Shown here in pieces: positions 23,934 to 30,943 of a DNA stretch of 44,346 nt. The notes beneath the pieces are model-generated. The model searched no databases. It was not told the DNA's origin and saw only the letters and a program-made list of their open reading frames with translations. This stretch comes from CBDUXT01 sp965371245 (GTDB taxonomy: Bacteria; Planctomycetota; Phycisphaerae; UBA1845). Position 1 is the stretch's first letter. Every line of letters starts with the position of its first letter. The position numbers were made by a program, and so were the translations under genes. The stretch spans positions 1 to 44,346 of the forward strand of contig CBDUXT010000047.1 in NCBI GenBank assembly GCA_965371245.1. The letters run 5' to 3'.

Positions 23934-24425
23934 CTATCGACGTGCGGAGCCGATGGCGATCAGGGCCGTCGCCAGTCGAGAACGCGACGGCTTGCGGATG
24001 TGGGTCTTCACCAAGGCACGCTGCAAATCGTTCGCTGACGGGTTCGCACCCTCTCCAACAACCAGTCGGGTTTCCACGCGTGCCGCCCGGGAGCCCTCCA
24101 GCATCGGCCGGACGGAACTCATGGTATAGCCGGCGGCGAACGCGAGGACGATACCGGCCGCGTAACGAACCGTCCCGCCGAACAGCCGGACGGAAAACGG
24201 CCGCGACGATCGCTCAAGTACAAGCCGATCGCCCTCTCGACGCATGGTGACGCAGGTCGGCCCCGAGAGGCCGCGCATCGCGTCTAGCGCAGCCATGGAC
24301 GTCTCGTAGTCGCGCCGACATCGCTCGCATTCAGCCAAGTGAGCCTCGAAAACGGGGCGATCGTCCGGAGCCAACTCGTCGCCCAGTGCGTCCGCCATCA
24401 ACATCTCAACATCGTCGCAGTGCAT
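23934..24425 (-). CDS. Membrane anti-sigma factor with zf-HC2 domain
   Basis: A 163-residue protein whose ATG (24425) overlaps the sigma-factor stop as ATGA. The N-terminal zinc-binding anti-sigma motif is complete: MHCDDVEML, then EAHLAECERCRRDY, giving the H-x3-C-x2-C pattern. One transmembrane helix follows (YAAGIVLAFAAGYTM, about residues 92-110), leaving a short outer domain. It should hold the ECF sigma factor encoded just upstream inactive at the membrane until an envelope signal arrives. The outer domain is too short to suggest a ligand. Confidence 0.85.
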   Translation of the reverse strand: MHCDDVEMLMADALGDELAPDDRPVFEAHLAECERCRRDYETSMAALDAMRGLSGPTCVTMRREGDRLVLERSSRPFSVRLFGGTVRYAAGIVLAFAAGYTMSSVRPMLEGSRAARVETRLVVGEGANPSANDLQRALVKTHIRKPSRSRLATALIAIGSARR

Positions 24426-24940
24426 CACAAAGTCTCCTTGGCCCAACGCCGCTGGAGGCGGTCGCGCAGGCTACGGACGGCGCGAAGGTAGTGCGTCTTG
24501 ACGGTTGACAGCGCCAGGTCCAGCTCGGTCGCGATCTGTGCGAAGGTCATGCCGTCGTAGACTTTCGCAACGAGGACGCCGCGCTGGGCCTCGGACAGCT
24601 TGTCGATGGCCGACGCGATGTCGCCTCGCAGCGCCTCCCGATCGACGGACAGTGAGGCATCGATCTCTACGGGTACTCCCGCGAGCGCGCCGTCCGACGA
24701 GTCCGGGTCGCGGTGCCGCTTTCGCCGCAGGTCGATCGCACGGTTGAGCGTGACCCGTCGCAGCCACCCGCGCGGCAGGTCAGGCGTCCGCCGCGCGCAT
24801 TGCGCGTCCCAGCGCAGAAACACGTCCTGAACGACATCGAGGGCGTCGTGATGACGCCCCAGAAGTCGATAGGCCCAGCCGTACACGTCGGACGTGTACT
24901 GCTCGAATCCGCCGCCCGCCGGACTACCGGTTGGAGTCAT
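24425..24940 (-). CDS. ECF-subfamily RNA polymerase sigma factor
   Basis: A 171-residue sigma factor with only regions 2 and 4, as in RpoE-type ECF factors. Region 2 is at about 10-75 (YGWAYRLLGRHHDALDVVQD, VFLRWD, and GWLRRVTLNRAIDLRRKRHR). Region 4 is at about 115-168 (LSEAQRGVLVAKVYDGMTFA, then QIATELDLALSTVKTHYLRA). Its first codons overlap the end of the upstream lipoprotein gene by 17 bases and its stop overlaps the anti-sigma start, so the three are one operon. Its promoters cannot be predicted from this sequence. Confidence 0.92.
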   Translation of the reverse strand: MTPTGSPAGGGFEQYTSDVYGWAYRLLGRHHDALDVVQDVFLRWDAQCARRTPDLPRGWLRRVTLNRAIDLRRKRHRDPDSSDGALAGVPVEIDASLSVDREALRGDIASAIDKLSEAQRGVLVAKVYDGMTFAQIATELDLALSTVKTHYLRAVRSLRDRLQRRWAKETL

Positions 24941-26099
24941 CGTTGGCTCTCTTGGTCCTTCGTTTGTGGTCGGGCGTGAGCCGGGAGACGGCGATCAGCT
25001 CGTGCGTCCTGTCACGAAACGCCTTGCCGTCGAAGCGCCACATGATCTCCGTTGTGCCGCCGCGCGGATCGACATCGACCTTGTTTCCGTTGTGACCGAC
25101 CAGCGTACCCGGCAAGGTGACCTCGATCTCGAAGAACTGCCCGCCGAGCCGGTCGCTGACATCGTAGCGTCTCTGTGCCCGTTCGTATGCCCGGTCGAAA
25201 TCAACAAGTTCGAGCGGGTCGAGCCCGGCGTCGTTGCCCAGCGACCGGCGAAGAGCGGTGTAGCCTTCGTCGAGCAATCGCGCGGCTTCGACCTCGTAAC
25301 ACGCCCCGCGCGGCTCCTCGTCCATCGCGTCGCACCGCTCAATGGCGCGATCCAACTCATCGGACACGGCTCGCGCGTTCGGATCGACCGGGGCGAGCAA
25401 CGCCTCGCCGAACCCGGTGGGCGAATCGTCATCGCTGAGAAGATCATAGTCGCGGTACACACCGAGCAACGCCTGGCGGGCGAACAAGCGATGCTCGACG
25501 GGAAGATCGGGGTTGGACTCGGCAAGGGCGGCTCGGGCGAGTTCGAGCTGGCGAAACGCCTCGGCCCCGGCAAACGCGCGGATGACCGAGCGCCGCTCCT
25601 CTTTGTTGAGTTCCTCGACGGGTCGGTCGCTGAGCTTCTTGATGTCGTCGTCTTCGAGAAAAACCTCCTGCCAGTGCCGCACGTAGGCCCACGGTCGCGG
25701 CGTGTAGGTTCGATGGAAAAAGAAATAGGTGCCGTCGTCCCGCTCCTCGACGCGGACCTGGGTGGGAAAACCGAGGTAGAGGTCGGCATCCGTGTCGCTC
25801 TCGGCCGCGAAGGTGCGGGGTAGCGCCTCGCCTGGGGCGAACCGCCGGGTACTCTTTAGCTCAAGCTGCTCCTTACCGTCCTCCATTCCGTAGGTACGGA
25901 CGACGTCCCAGCCGCTGTCGGCCGAGGGCAACGCGATCATGTCAGCCAGTTCCTCGACGCTTCCGGAAATCTCCACGGCCAGCGTCGTGGAGCCGTCCCT
26001 TGAAACGGTAATACTTTCTTTTCGCAAGACGCAGCCGGTACAGGCCGCACACGCGAGGCAGGCCGCGGTGGCCAAGATCGTCGGTCGGTTGGTAATCAT
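24924..26099 (-). CDS. Lipoprotein co-encoded with ECF sigma / anti-sigma pair
   Basis: A 391-residue envelope lipoprotein. The ATG at 26099 has CAGGAGA upstream and starts a signal peptide with a lipobox-like end (LACAACTGC). I do not recognise a domain family. The mature part begins with a strand-rich KESITVSRDGSTTLAVEISG segment, has an FHRTYTPRPWAYVRHWQEVF region and a long acidic helical middle (about 160-310), and ends with beta-rich GGQFFEIEVTLPGTLVGHNG. It overlaps the sigma-factor start. Position and localisation suggest that it senses or transmits an envelope signal to the anti-sigma factor, or is a main target of the sigma factor. Confidence 0.75.
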   Translation of the reverse strand: MITNRPTILATAACLACAACTGCVLRKESITVSRDGSTTLAVEISGSVEELADMIALPSADSGWDVVRTYGMEDGKEQLELKSTRRFAPGEALPRTFAAESDTDADLYLGFPTQVRVEERDDGTYFFFHRTYTPRPWAYVRHWQEVFLEDDDIKKLSDRPVEELNKEERRSVIRAFAGAEAFRQLELARAALAESNPDLPVEHRLFARQALLGVYRDYDLLSDDDSPTGFGEALLAPVDPNARAVSDELDRAIERCDAMDEEPRGACYEVEAARLLDEGYTALRRSLGNDAGLDPLELVDFDRAYERAQRRYDVSDRLGGQFFEIEVTLPGTLVGHNGNKVDVDPRGGTTEIMWRFDGKAFRDRTHELIAVSRLTPDHKRRTKRANDDSNR

Positions 26100-26131
26100 G
26101 GTCCTTTTCTCCTGGGAACCAATCCCGGAAT

Positions 26132-26186
26132 GGTGTGGAACCGGCATCTTGCCGGTGTTCTCACGGGCTTTGGGTCCGTGCCACGC
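26132..26186 (+). repeat. Family C hairpin repeat
   Basis: GGTGTGGAACCGGCATCTTGCC and TCACGGGCTTTGGGTCCG with CGTGCCACG match the family C consensus. CCAATCCCGGAAT just before and TTTGGGATAG just after are shared with the copy at 34880, suggesting that the whole unit is nearer 90 bp with its own inverted ends. Confidence 0.7.
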
Positions 26187-26339
26187 CTGTTGTTTGGGAT
26201 AGACTCTTGGTTGCCACTTTGACGAACTCGAAGTCATTGTCCACCAGTATGGACGCGGCCAAGCCCATGTTGGCCGACTGGAATCCGGAAAGATTCTCCG
26301 AGTATCGACAGGGTTGCGGCACGTCCAAACAGACGGGTA

Positions 26340-26467
26340 GCCCGAGTCAGAGCCGCAGGCGCCAGCCTGCGGACCCCATCGCCGGGATGTCACCGGACTG
26401 GCCCCCGCCGGTTAGCCGGTTCTATCGGTGCTCTGAAAACTTCCCGTCCCCGATCCTGTCGTACGCC
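26340..26467 (+). repeat. Family B repeat, partial copy
   Basis: GTCAGAGCCGCAGGCGCC, CCGCCGGTTAGCCGGTTCTA and GTGCTCTGAAAACTTCCCG correspond to the right two thirds of the 13132 copy, including its extra CCGG hairpin. The left end is missing. Confidence 0.65.
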
Positions 26468-26485
26468 CCGGAAGCCCACCCGCGT

Positions 26486-26514
26486 TTGTCGAAACCGGAT
26501 GGAAGCCGTATATT
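26486..26514 (+). promoter_or_regulatory. Sigma-70-like promoter of the aminotransferase
   Basis: TTGTCG (26486-26491) and TATATT (26509-26514) are spaced by 17 bases, about 70 bases before the GTG start. Confidence 0.55.
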
Positions 26515-26586
26515 GGTGTTCCCCGTCTGAGGAGGGCGGATCGCAGGGGCATCCGTCGCCGCCGACAAACCGCAGGGAGCCTGACC

Positions 26587-27783
26587 GTGGACTTGCCAAT
26601 CGCTGACCGGGTCCGAGGTATACAGCAGTCCGACATTCGCCGATTCTCGGCGATTTGCGCAGCCGTCAAGGGCGTCAACCTTTCGCAGGGCGTGTGCGAT
26701 CAGCCCGCACCCGCGGAGGTGAAGCAGGCCGCCATCGCTGCGATCGAAAACGACCATGCGATCTATACCAACCTGCGCGGCATCGCCCCGCTTCGGTCGG
26801 CTATCGCCAAGAAGGCGCGTGAGTTCAACGGCATCGAGTGCGACCCGGACAAGGAGGTGACCGTCACGGTGGGCGGCGCCGGCTCGTTCGCGTGTGCCGC
26901 CCTGTCGATCCTCAATCCGGGCGACGAGTGCATCGTCTTTTCCCCTTTCTACAGCTACCACGTGAACCTGCTGACCCTGTTCGGCGTGACGATCAAGTAC
27001 GTGGATCTCGCCCCGCCGGACTGGTCGTACGATTCGGCCTCGCTTCAGGCGGCGTTTTCCGACAAGACGAAAATGATCCTGGTCTGCACGCCGGGCAACC
27101 CGTCGGGAAAGGTCTTTTCCGAAGCGGAGTTGAAAGAGATCACGGCGCTGGCGGGCAAACACAACGCCTGGATTGTGACCGATGAGATCTACGAGTACAT
27201 CACCTATGGCCGAGCGCACATCAGCGTGGCGCGGTTCCCGGAAGCGCGCGACCGGACGTTGACGATCAGCGGGGCTTCCAAGACCTTCGCGGTGACCGGG
27301 TGGCGTATCGGGTACACCGTGGCACCGGCCGAAATCATCGAACGGATGTCAGTCGTTAATGACCTTCTGTACATCTGTGCCCCGGCGCCGCTGCAGCACG
27401 GGATCGTGGCCGGTCTGGCGTTGCCGCGGTCGTATTACGAGCGGATGTGCGCCGATTATCTCGCCAAGCGCGAGCTGTTGGTCGATACGTTGCGCAAAAT
27501 CGGCCTGACGCCTTTCGTCCCGGAGGGAAGCTATTACCTGCTGGCGGCGTTCGAAAAGGGGCGCTGGCCCAGCGCCGCCGCCGCGACAGAAGCGATTCTC
27601 CAGGAGGTTGGCGTGGCCACCGTGCCGGGATCGGCGTTTTACCGGAACCCGGCCGACGGCGAGAATCAGTTACGGTTTTGTTACGCGAAGCGGATGGCCG
27701 ATCTTGACGAGGCTTGTAGAAGACTCTGCCGGCTCGGCAGCGGGCGCTCGGCGAACGCCGGTGTGGCCTCCGGCGTATCATAG
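26587..27783 (+). CDS. Class I/II PLP-dependent aminotransferase
   Basis: A 398-residue cytoplasmic aminotransferase, GTG start with GGGAGC upstream. The fold-type I landmarks are all present: the N-terminal LSQGVCDQPAP and TNLRGIAPLRSAIAKK, NPSGKVF (substrate and PLP contact), VTDEIYEYITYG (the Asp that contacts the pyridine nitrogen), the PLP lysine in SGASKTFAVTGWRIGY, and the C-terminal carboxylate-binding Arg in NQLRFCYAK. This matches aspartate/methionine/kynurenine-type enzymes; the amino-acid substrate is not determinable. It has its own promoter. One base after its TAG stop begins a CTAG-ended family A repeat. Confidence 0.93.
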   Translation: MDLPIADRVRGIQQSDIRRFSAICAAVKGVNLSQGVCDQPAPAEVKQAAIAAIENDHAIYTNLRGIAPLRSAIAKKAREFNGIECDPDKEVTVTVGGAGSFACAALSILNPGDECIVFSPFYSYHVNLLTLFGVTIKYVDLAPPDWSYDSASLQAAFSDKTKMILVCTPGNPSGKVFSEAELKEITALAGKHNAWIVTDEIYEYITYGRAHISVARFPEARDRTLTISGASKTFAVTGWRIGYTVAPAEIIERMSVVNDLLYICAPAPLQHGIVAGLALPRSYYERMCADYLAKRELLVDTLRKIGLTPFVPEGSYYLLAAFEKGRWPSAAAATEAILQEVGVATVPGSAFYRNPADGENQLRFCYAKRMADLDEACRRLCRLGSGRSANAGVASGVS

Positions 27784-27784
27784 G

Positions 27785-27937
27785 CTAGTGTATGGTCAAC
27801 CTTGAATCTGCGGGTTTGCTCGGTGGGTGGCCCACCTCTTTAGAGGTGGGGGACTCGAATGGTCTCCGGATTCGCGTCCCCCACGGCTAAAGCCACGGGC
27901 CACCCAACCCGCAAGTTTACGCGTGACGATGCACTAG
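27785..27937 (+). repeat. Family A repeat, 153 bp, CTAG ends
   Basis: It starts CTAGTGTATGGTCAACC and ends GCGTGACGATGCACTAG. It is nearly identical, in the opposite orientation, to 40981-41133, which is also exactly 153 bp; their internal halves contain the inverted pairs GTGGGTGGCCCACC, CCCCCACGGCTAAAGCCACGGG and ACCCGC/GCGGGT. It behaves as a miniature inverted-repeat element with a CTAG (TA) target. Confidence 0.85.
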
Positions 27938-28027
27938 GGGCTCCGGTGTCACCGGAGATCTGAAGTACGACATCGGTCGGGCGTGCAAGGAACCGTCCGG
28001 CTGTTTCTTTGCGGGAGTGTATCCAAC

Positions 28028-29083
28028 ATGAAAGTTCTGGTTCCGGTTTCCGTCGTGATGCTTGTGGTCGTTGCTCTTTGGACGGCGCCAGCGTCGGCCG
28101 GTCTGGGTGTTGGTGATCCCGCGCCGGCGTTGTCGATCGCCGAATGGGTGAAGGGAGCCCCGGTCGATCTGTCCACGGACGGCAAGAAAAAGATTCATGT
28201 GGTGGAGTTCTGGGCCGTCTGGTGCCCGCCGTGCAAGATGAGCGTCCCGCTCCTCAGCGAACTCCAGAAGAAATACAAGAACGACGTAACCATCTTGGGC
28301 GTCACTGAGCCCGACGCCGGGCAAAACTCACCGAAGGCGATTCGCGACTTTGTGAAAAGCCAAGGTGCCCAAATGGAGTACACGGTCGCGATCGACACCG
28401 GTCGGACCTCACAGGCGTACATGGTCGCGGCCGGCGCGATCGGCATTCCGCATGCGTTCATCGTCGGCAAGGATGGTCTGATCGTCTGGCAGGGAAGCCC
28501 GCTCGACCCGAACATGCCCGAGGTGCTCGACAAAATGGTGGCCGGAACCTACGACCTGGCCGCCGCCAAGCTGGAGGCGCAGGTCACGCAGCGATTCGAC
28601 GCGCTGAACCTCTTCGCGCAAACCGGGCAATGGAACAAGGTTTCGGACGGGCTGAAGGAAATCCTCAAGCTCGATCCGGCCAACGAAGTTGCGCTCGGCG
28701 CCTTTGTAGACATTTCCGTGCAGGAAATCCGCGACCGCGACGCCTTCCGCCAATGGCTCACGTCGCACATCGACTCGCACCGAAGCAACCGGGTGGCCAT
28801 GCGTCGCCTGGCCTCGATGCTGTTTATGATCGGAGACTTCAACAGCCGGAATCCCGACTTGGCGCTCGCGGCGGCCAAGGCAGCCTACGACAGCCCCGGC
28901 AAGCGCGACGCGGCGACACTGACCACCTACGCCCGTGCGGTGTATCGAATCGGATCCATCGACAAGGCGATCTCGTTACAGCAAGACGCCGTCGCCTTGG
29001 CGGTGGCCGATGAACGTGATGCGGTTCGCGCCGGTCTCGATTACTACCGCACGTGCAAGAAGCTCCAGGCCGACCTCAGGTAG
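28028..29083 (+). CDS. Exported TlpA/ResA-like thioredoxin with helical C-terminal domain
   Basis: A 351-residue exported protein; the ATG at 28028 begins a signal peptide (MKVLVPVSVVMLVVVALWTA) and has GGGAG upstream. Residues about 25-175 are a TlpA-type thioredoxin fold with the active site EFWAVWCPPCKMS and the cis-proline loop AIGIPHAFIV. Residues about 180-350 are helical and TPR-like (LNLFAQTGQWNKVSDGLKEI, then TLTTYARAVYRIGSIDKAIS). It probably reduces or shuffles disulfides in envelope proteins, with the repeats choosing partners. The next gene is a flavin reductase 100 bases downstream, not obviously co-transcribed. Confidence 0.88.
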   Translation: MKVLVPVSVVMLVVVALWTAPASAGLGVGDPAPALSIAEWVKGAPVDLSTDGKKKIHVVEFWAVWCPPCKMSVPLLSELQKKYKNDVTILGVTEPDAGQNSPKAIRDFVKSQGAQMEYTVAIDTGRTSQAYMVAAGAIGIPHAFIVGKDGLIVWQGSPLDPNMPEVLDKMVAGTYDLAAAKLEAQVTQRFDALNLFAQTGQWNKVSDGLKEILKLDPANEVALGAFVDISVQEIRDRDAFRQWLTSHIDSHRSNRVAMRRLASMLFMIGDFNSRNPDLALAAAKAAYDSPGKRDAATLTTYARAVYRIGSIDKAISLQQDAVALAVADERDAVRAGLDYYRTCKKLQADLR

Positions 29084-29185
29084 TTCGCCCACCTCGCTCG
29101 CGTGCCAGCCCACGAACGTGTATCGTCGGCTTGCGGAAGTTCAAGCCCACGGCGCGGGATGGGCCTTTGCGCGGAGTGAGCGAAC

Positions 29186-29818
29186 ATGAGACCGCACGCC
29201 GAGTTCACCGCCCTGGTCACAGCCGATCGAGACCGCCGGGCCAACTTCAAGACGCTGCTGTCTTGTGTCCTGCCGCGACCGATCGCGTTCGTATCGACCA
29301 TGTCGCCCGACGGGGTCGCCAACCTTGCGCCCTACTCCTTCTTCAACGGCGTCGGATCCAACCCACCCGCCGTGATTTTTTCGCCGTGTACCAAGGCCGA
29401 CGGCACGGACAAGGACACGCTGATCAATCTTCGCGAGGTGCCCGAGTTCGTGGTCAACGTCGTGCCATACGACCTTCGCGAAGAGATGAACGCGGCTTCG
29501 TCGCCCTTCCCACCCGATGTCGATGAGTTCGAGGCCGCTGGCTTTACGCCACTGCCCAGCCGGTTCGTCAAGCCCTTCCGGGCGGCTGAGTCACCCGTGC
29601 ATCTTGAGTGCAAGTTGGTGCGGATCGTCCCCGTTGGCGACGGGCCTCTGTCCGCCAACATCTGCATCGGTGAGGTGCTCTGCTTCCATGTCGCCGACAC
29701 GCACCTGCTGGCCGATGGGACGGTCGACGTGGAGCGCATCGACCTTGTCGGCCGACTGGGCGGTGAAGACTACGCGACCGTCCGCGACCGGTTCCGCCTG
29801 CCCAAGCCGGGTGGGTAG
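29186..29818 (+). CDS. Flavin reductase family / FMN-binding protein
   Basis: A 210-residue protein of the flavin reductase-like (DIM6/NTAB, flavoredoxin) family, with CGGAG upstream of the ATG. The FMN-binding split-barrel pattern is clear: VLPRPIAFVSTMSPDGVANL, APYSFFNGVGSNPPAVIFSP, NLREVPEFVVNVVPYDLREE and MNAASSPFPPDVDEFEAAGF. The C-terminus (HLLADGTVDVERIDLVGRLG, GEDYATVRDRF) is the usual tail of this subfamily. These proteins bind FMN and either reduce it with NAD(P)H or pass electrons in redox chains; the partner is unknown. It converges with the toxin-antitoxin operon. Confidence 0.9.
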   Translation: MRPHAEFTALVTADRDRRANFKTLLSCVLPRPIAFVSTMSPDGVANLAPYSFFNGVGSNPPAVIFSPCTKADGTDKDTLINLREVPEFVVNVVPYDLREEMNAASSPFPPDVDEFEAAGFTPLPSRFVKPFRAAESPVHLECKLVRIVPVGDGPLSANICIGEVLCFHVADTHLLADGTVDVERIDLVGRLGGEDYATVRDRFRLPKPGG

Positions 29819-29991
29819 TGGATCGTTCTGCGCCCGTTGGACGGTTCCGCCAAAGAGCGGGTATGTGAGAGGTCACGACAAACCGAGCCGCGACCGTAAG
29901 GGAGCGATTGGGTGTGCGAAAACCGCCGCTTCCTCACGGGCGCGGCTCCGAAAGAACCTTATTAAGCACGCTCTGAGGTCAGCAAGGAGGG

Positions 29992-30375
29992 TCAAGGAAA
30001 TTGAGTGCTCTCGTCCTTGGTCTTTGGCAAACTAATCACGCCGCTTCCCAACATCTTCTCGGCGACCTTGTAGATGTCGCGTTTGTCCCGTTCTTTGCGC
30101 TGCCCGACGGCTACGAATTGGACGCGTACGTATACCAGCACGTCGCCCGAAGCCAGCTTCTCTTCTTTCACCGAATAGATCGCGCGGTATCGTCCATACG
30201 TCATGCGGAAGTGCCCCGCAAGCGGACCGACAAGCGCCTTGTGAGCACGCCTTGGGTCGCTGCAATGACGCAGAGCGTCAGCTTTGTTGAGTAATCCGCG
30301 GCGCACTTTCTTGTCGAACAGCGCTAGTTGGCTCTTGGCCGTATCCGTCCATTGGATGACAATCCGGCGCTCCAT
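29992..30375 (-). CDS. RelE/ParE-superfamily toxin
   Basis: A 127-residue basic protein. The RelE-type core is visible: IQWTDTAKSQLALFDKKVRR, KALVGPLAGHFRMTYGRYRA (the GxYR-type strand), IYSVKEE and VRVQFVAVGQRKERDKRDIY. It is longer than typical RelE (about 90 residues), with a C-terminal extension after KVAEKML. The ATG overlaps the antitoxin stop by one base (TAATG), the usual coupled arrangement. Such toxins cleave ribosome-bound mRNA or, in ParE, poison gyrase; which applies is unknown. Confidence 0.85.
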   Translation of the reverse strand: MERRIVIQWTDTAKSQLALFDKKVRRGLLNKADALRHCSDPRRAHKALVGPLAGHFRMTYGRYRAIYSVKEEKLASGDVLVYVRVQFVAVGQRKERDKRDIYKVAEKMLGSGVISLPKTKDESTQFP

Positions 30376-30644
30376 TACCCAAGCTCTCGCATCACATCGT
30401 CATGGTCGTGAAGGCGACCCTCTTCGATATCGCGAAGGCTCTTCTGGAACATCTCGTAGGACTCCGGGTCCGACATGATCTCGATTGTCTCCAGCATGGC
30501 GGACATGCATTCGACATCCACCACAACGAACGCACTCTTGTTGTGCCGGGTCACGAGGATGATCGGCTCGTCCGAAAGACGCTTGTCCAGCGAATTGAGC
30601 TGACGCCTTACCTCTGAGATGTCAATTGTCGCTTCAGTGAACAT
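30375..30644 (-). CDS. Phd/YefM-family antitoxin
   Basis: An 89-residue protein with GGAGGAAAA upstream of its ATG (30644). The N-terminal half has the Phd/YefM pattern: ATIDISEVRRQLNSLDKRLS, DEPIILVTRHNKSAFVVVDV. The C-terminal half (MLETIEIMSDPESYEMFQKS, LRDIEEGRL) is the acidic toxin-binding helix. It should neutralise the toxin encoded next and repress the shared promoter; ACCA-N4-TGGT (30680-30691) overlapping a possible -10 is a candidate operator. Confidence 0.87.
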   Translation of the reverse strand: MFTEATIDISEVRRQLNSLDKRLSDEPIILVTRHNKSAFVVVDVECMSAMLETIEIMSDPESYEMFQKSLRDIEEGRLHDHDDVMRELG

Positions 30645-30674
30645 GACCTGTTTTCCTCCTTGTGGGCTCTATCG

Positions 30675-30704
30675 ATTGTACCATATTTGGTGATAATTGG
30701 CTAA
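30675..30704 (-). promoter_or_regulatory. Putative toxin-antitoxin promoter and operator
   Basis: On the minus strand TTAGCC (30704-30699) and TACAAT (30680-30675) are 18 bases apart, in an AT-rich stretch unlike the rest of the window. The near-palindrome ACCATATTTGGT (30680-30691) abuts the -10, fitting autoregulation by the antitoxin. Confidence 0.4.
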
Positions 30705-30943
30705 GGAAATAGTTACTTTTCTTCGAGAAATCTGCGCGCAACGATTGACAAAATGATCCACAAAATGTCAGATTTCCACCTTATAGGAATATGCAGTATG
30801 CAGACACCATCTTATCGCCACATGCAGTAGGTGCAGCGCGAGTTCGTATCGATGGGTGGCTTCCCAAGATATGATTCAGACGCCAAGATGGCCCACCAGC
30901 CCGGTCGCCGTCTCAGCCTACGGTCGCTCGTGGGCCGGTCCGG

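Larger units (their letters stand above)
26100..26586. other. Divergent gap with repeats and an aminotransferase promoter
   Basis: The gap between the lipoprotein operon (minus) and the aminotransferase (plus) contains a family C repeat (26132-26186), a family B partial copy (26340-26467) and a sigma-70-like promoter (26486-26514). No gene is supported. Confidence 0.6.

Noticed and set aside
29130..29160. TTCAAGCCC resembling a tRNA T-arm
   Set aside because: No acceptor, D or anticodon stems can be built around it.
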